A model generated the notes under the pieces. The model was not told where the DNA came from. It was given only the letters and a program-made list of their open reading frames with translations, and made no database searches. Shown in pieces: positions 7,022-10,320 of a stretch of 10,320 nucleotides of DNA. Each line of letters opens with the position of its first letter. The stretch's first letter is position 1. Position numbers and translations under genes: made by a program. This stretch comes from Mariprofundus sp. Its GTDB lineage: Bacteria; Pseudomonadota; Zetaproteobacteria; Mariprofundales; Mariprofundaceae. The stretch is from positions 1 to 10,320 of the forward strand of contig JAUZQI010000079.1 in assembly GCA_030951095.1 (NCBI GenBank), in the 5' to 3' direction.

Positions 7022-7456
7022 TCAAGAACACAAGGTGGGTTTGGATTGGGGTGCCTGTAATGGCGGATAGCCTTTTTTTTTGCGCATAACGTTTATCGTG
7101 TTAATAATCAGCGGGCGGTTAATGATCGAGCATTCGAGGCGGTATTTACCGGGATAGTTCATCACCATCAGTCCGAACAGTATGCTTAACAAGCCCTGTC
7201 CAGGCGTGAACAGCATGATAATTCCGGCCAGTATCAGAAAAATGCCCAGTAGATTTTTTAGCCACGACAGCATCAGCGCCACGACAGGGTGATGGGTTTC
7301 ATCCGATATAGCATGTCGCTTATGATGGCTGAAATAATCCACTGGTATACGCACCACAAACATTTGCATGAAGATGCATCCAATGATCATGCTAAGCACC
7401 GAGATGACTAAAATCCAGGCTGCATATTCATGAATATAATCAATCCATATCTGCAT
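7022..7456 (-). CDS. PGPGW-type small integral membrane protein
   Basis: This 144-aa protein has a membrane helix at about 11-33, a basic/histidine-rich loop (SHHKRHAISDETHH, 43-56), then a helical hairpin at about 66-101 broken by FTPGQGLLSILFGLMVMNYPGKYRLE (83-108). The P-G-x-G turn followed by a small-residue helix and a YPGK...LE basic exit is the signature I associate with the PGPGW putative transmembrane family, whose biochemical role is not known. The C-terminus (INVMRKKKGYPPL, 121-133) is basic and probably cytoplasmic, as is usual for the family. The ATG at 7456 has no obvious Shine-Dalgarno. It lies 82 bp after the CPXCG gene and 102 bp before mreB on the same strand, so it may be cotranscribed with either. 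Confidence 0.72.
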   Translation of the reverse strand: MQIWIDYIHEYAAWILVISVLSMIIGCIFMQMFVVRIPVDYFSHHKRHAISDETHHPVVALMLSWLKNLLGIFLILAGIIMLFTPGQGLLSILFGLMVMNYPGKYRLECSIINRPLIINTINVMRKKKGYPPLQAPQSKPTLCS

Positions 7457-7538
7457 AAGCTAAAATGTATTGAAACTCTCTGAAATCAATCGCATCTGAC
7501 GCCCTTGGTTTAAATGGCTTGTGACAACATACTCTGCA

Positions 7539-7727
7539 TCAATCATCTTCACGGCGAACAGATACTTCGAGATCGTTGCCGCGAGACATGACACTAACCT
7601 GCATCGCACAACAGCAAACCTGACAGTCCTCAGGATAAAATTCGGCTTCCCCTGTGCGCTCAACCGTCAGTTCATTGCGTTCACCACAATACGGGCACAA
7701 TACCGTGACATATTCCAACACGTCCAT
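7539..7727 (-). CDS. CPXCG motif-containing cysteine-rich small protein
   Basis: The 62-aa protein has CPYCGE (residues 11-16) and a second cluster, EDCQVCC, at 33-39, forming a likely four-cysteine zinc-binding ribbon. A further Cys (C40) follows. The C-terminus is a short beta segment ending VSVRREDD. This order (CPYCGE, about 18 residues, EDCxVCCxP/A, EVxREDE-like end) fits the CPXCG family of conserved proteobacterial small proteins with no assigned function. I use the ATG at 7727, which gives the family's usual length. A GTG two codons upstream (7733) is in frame, and neither start has a strong Shine-Dalgarno. An extended -10 box sits about 30 bp upstream. Structural zinc binding is inference from the cysteine pattern. 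Confidence 0.8.
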   Translation of the reverse strand: MDVLEYVTVLCPYCGERNELTVERTGEAEFYPEDCQVCCCAMQVSVMSRGNDLEVSVRREDD

Positions 7728-7754
7728 ATCCACTATCTTAAGAATGTCTTCATT

Positions 7755-7763
7755 ATTTTACCA
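7755..7763 (-). promoter_or_regulatory. Extended -10 promoter of the CPXCG/PGPGW gene pair
   Basis: The minus strand reads TGG-TAAAAT, matching TGn-TAnAAT, in an AT-rich spacer after purM. The -35 region is poor, which an extended -10 can tolerate. A start near 7748 would give a leader of about 20 nt before the CPXCG gene. The 142-bp spacer (7734-7875) otherwise holds only a 23-codon frame overlapping the purM end, which I do not regard as a gene. Confidence 0.42.
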
Positions 7764-7875
7764 TGAATTGAAATTATTTTATTCACATGGCGACTATGCC
7801 TGTTTATAAGAATGGAGTTATTTGAAGCTCATGCCCGTAAAGGGGACTCGTTTCGTGCATGTACCTCGCCCTCAT

Positions 7876-8922
7876 TTATCCTATCAATGTAACCACTTCA
7901 CCATCACGTTTATGCACTGTGCCAATCCGATATGTGATTTCACCTGCTTCTTTCAGAACGGTTTCCACTTTGTCCGCTTCGGATTCGGGCAGAATCACGG
8001 CAAAACCGATGCCCATGTTAAAAGTGCGATAGCGCTCATCGCGGGCTACATCGGCAAAACCGAGCAGATATTCGAATACGGGTGGAACAGGCCATGCACT
8101 GACATCAATAGTGACAGCCAGGCCATCGGACAGCAGCCGTTCAAAATTATCGAACATGCCGCCGCCAGTAATATGGGAGAAACCGTGAATATCGGCACCG
8201 GATTTCATCAATGTGTTCACAGTCGGGACATACAAACGAGTGGGGGCAAGAACACCATCAACGGCTTTACAGCCATCCGAAAGCACATCGTTATTCAAAT
8301 CAGCCTGGCCAAGCTCCATCAGTTTTCTAACCATCGAAAAACCATTGGAATGCGGGCCATTGGAAGCCAGGCCGATAATAACATCACCGGCTGCAATCCT
8401 GCTGCCATCGACCATTTTCGGCCTGTCGACGACACCGACACAGAAACCGCCGATATCGTAATGACCCGGTGCATACATACCCGGCATTTCAGCGGTTTCA
8501 CCGCCTACCAGCGCGCATTCGCAGGTGTTGCAAGCATCGGCAATGCCTTCGACAACGCCCGCCAAGGTTACACCGGCCAGTTTTCCGGTGGCCAGATAAT
8601 CGAGAAAAAATAATGGCGTGGCGCCCAGAGCTGCCAGATCGTTCACACACATCGCCACGGCATCGATGCCTGCAACGTGTGGACGATCATATTCCTGCAA
8701 CACTAATAACTTGGTACCCACACCATCGGTACCGGATACGAGTACAGGTTCTTCCATATCTGAAAAATCAGGCTTGAACAGACCACCAAAACCACCAAGC
8801 CCGGATAACACTTCCGGTCGCATGGTGCTGCTAACCGCCTTTTTGATGCGGCCTACAAATGCATTTCCGGCATCAATATCAACGCCACAATCGGCGTAAC
8901 TCAGAGATTCCTTTTCAGACAC
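7876..8922 (-). CDS. purM: Phosphoribosylformylglycinamidine cyclo-ligase (AIR synthetase)
   Basis: PurM closes the imidazole ring in de novo purine synthesis, converting FGAM and ATP to aminoimidazole ribonucleotide in the cytoplasm. The 348-aa protein shows the family blocks in order: SLSYADCGVDIDAGN (6-20), LVSGTDGVGTKL (61-72), VNDLAALGATPLFFLDYLATGKL (93-115), VGGETAEMPGMY (139-150), and a GLASNGPHSNGFSMVRKL block that helps bind the substrates. The start is the GTG at 8922: AAGGAG (8930-8935) lies 7 nt before it, and the resulting N-terminus aligns with the E. coli start. The upstream GTG at 8964 would add 14 basic residues and no ribosome site. It follows gyrB by 106 bp. The usual partner purN is not next to it; the next gene is the CPXCG protein. 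Confidence 0.97.
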   Translation of the reverse strand: MSEKESLSYADCGVDIDAGNAFVGRIKKAVSSTMRPEVLSGLGGFGGLFKPDFSDMEEPVLVSGTDGVGTKLLVLQEYDRPHVAGIDAVAMCVNDLAALGATPLFFLDYLATGKLAGVTLAGVVEGIADACNTCECALVGGETAEMPGMYAPGHYDIGGFCVGVVDRPKMVDGSRIAAGDVIIGLASNGPHSNGFSMVRKLMELGQADLNNDVLSDGCKAVDGVLAPTRLYVPTVNTLMKSGADIHGFSHITGGGMFDNFERLLSDGLAVTIDVSAWPVPPVFEYLLGFADVARDERYRTFNMGIGFAVILPESEADKVETVLKEAGEITYRIGTVHKRDGEVVTLIG

Positions 8923-8929
8923 ACTTCTG

Positions 8930-8935
8930 CTCCTT
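8930..8935 (-). promoter_or_regulatory. Ribosome-binding site deciding the GTG start of purM
   Basis: On the minus strand AAGGAG stands 7 nt before GTG at 8922. It lies inside the longer frame that begins at 8964, so the site argues that the first 14 codons of that frame are untranslated leader. Confidence 0.7.
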
Positions 8936-9028
8936 GATTCCCGTCTTTTCAGATCCTTTCGCACAAAGAACCCACACTGCAGGATTTATGATTTTCCTCT
9001 GCGGTAAATACTTTTAACTCTATGGTGA

Positions 9029-10320
<1,292 letters not shown>

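Noticed and set aside
7803..7874. 23-codon minus-strand frame right after the purM stop
   Set aside because: It is very short and has only a weak AGGA too close to its ATG. No family or membrane signature supports it.
7822..8613. 263-codon plus-strand frame
   Set aside because: It runs antisense to purM, whose family blocks are unmistakable. The translation has no family features and no ribosome site, so it is a codon-bias shadow.

Overview
The window looks like the chromosome of a rod-shaped Gram-negative proteobacterium with roughly balanced base composition. This rests on three things seen in the sequence: a rod-complex gene set in the order mreB-mreC-mreD-mrdA-rodA, a GyrB that carries the long C-terminal-half insertion known from proteobacterial gyrases, and good Shine-Dalgarno sites before several genes. 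The sequence does not fix the class or genus.

Layout from left to right. Bases 1-146 (minus) hold the first 48 codons of a gene running off the left edge. Its start resembles crotonase-fold DSF-synthase (RpfF-like) proteins. A divergent spacer follows, then on the plus strand a small unrecognised protein (300-536) and a TauE/SafE-type membrane permease (557-1363). The permease converges on rodA, with 17 bp between them. From 1381 to 10320 every gene is on the minus strand. In transcription order (right to left) these are gyrB (5' end outside the window), purM, a CPXCG zinc-ribbon-like small protein, a PGPGW-type membrane protein, mreB, a 389-bp gap, then mreC-mreD-mrdA-rodA with overlapping ends.

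How the genes work together. MreB (actin-like filament), MreC and MreD (membrane/periplasmic scaffold), PBP2 (mrdA, transpeptidase) and RodA (glycosyltransferase) form the elongasome that inserts lateral-wall peptidoglycan. mreC/mreD/mrdA/rodA overlap by 4, 20 and 4 bp, which suggests one translationally coupled transcript. gyrB and purM are housekeeping genes. The CPXCG and PGPGW proteins form a compact pair of unknown role with a plausible extended -10 promoter of their own.

The most notable feature is a 161-bp element at 5497-5657. It has perfect 18-bp terminal inverted repeats, an internal nested palindrome and a 4-bp AAAT direct repeat on both sides, so it looks like a MITE-type insertion. 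It ends 4 bp upstream of the mreC start codon, where a ribosome-binding site would normally lie. Together with a terminator-like hairpin just after mreB and a TATAAT box in the gap, this suggests that mreC-mreD-mrdA-rodA has been separated from mreB at the level of expression. The two large gaps in conventional annotation, the left-edge partial gene and the mreB-mreC gap, hold most of what is unusual here.
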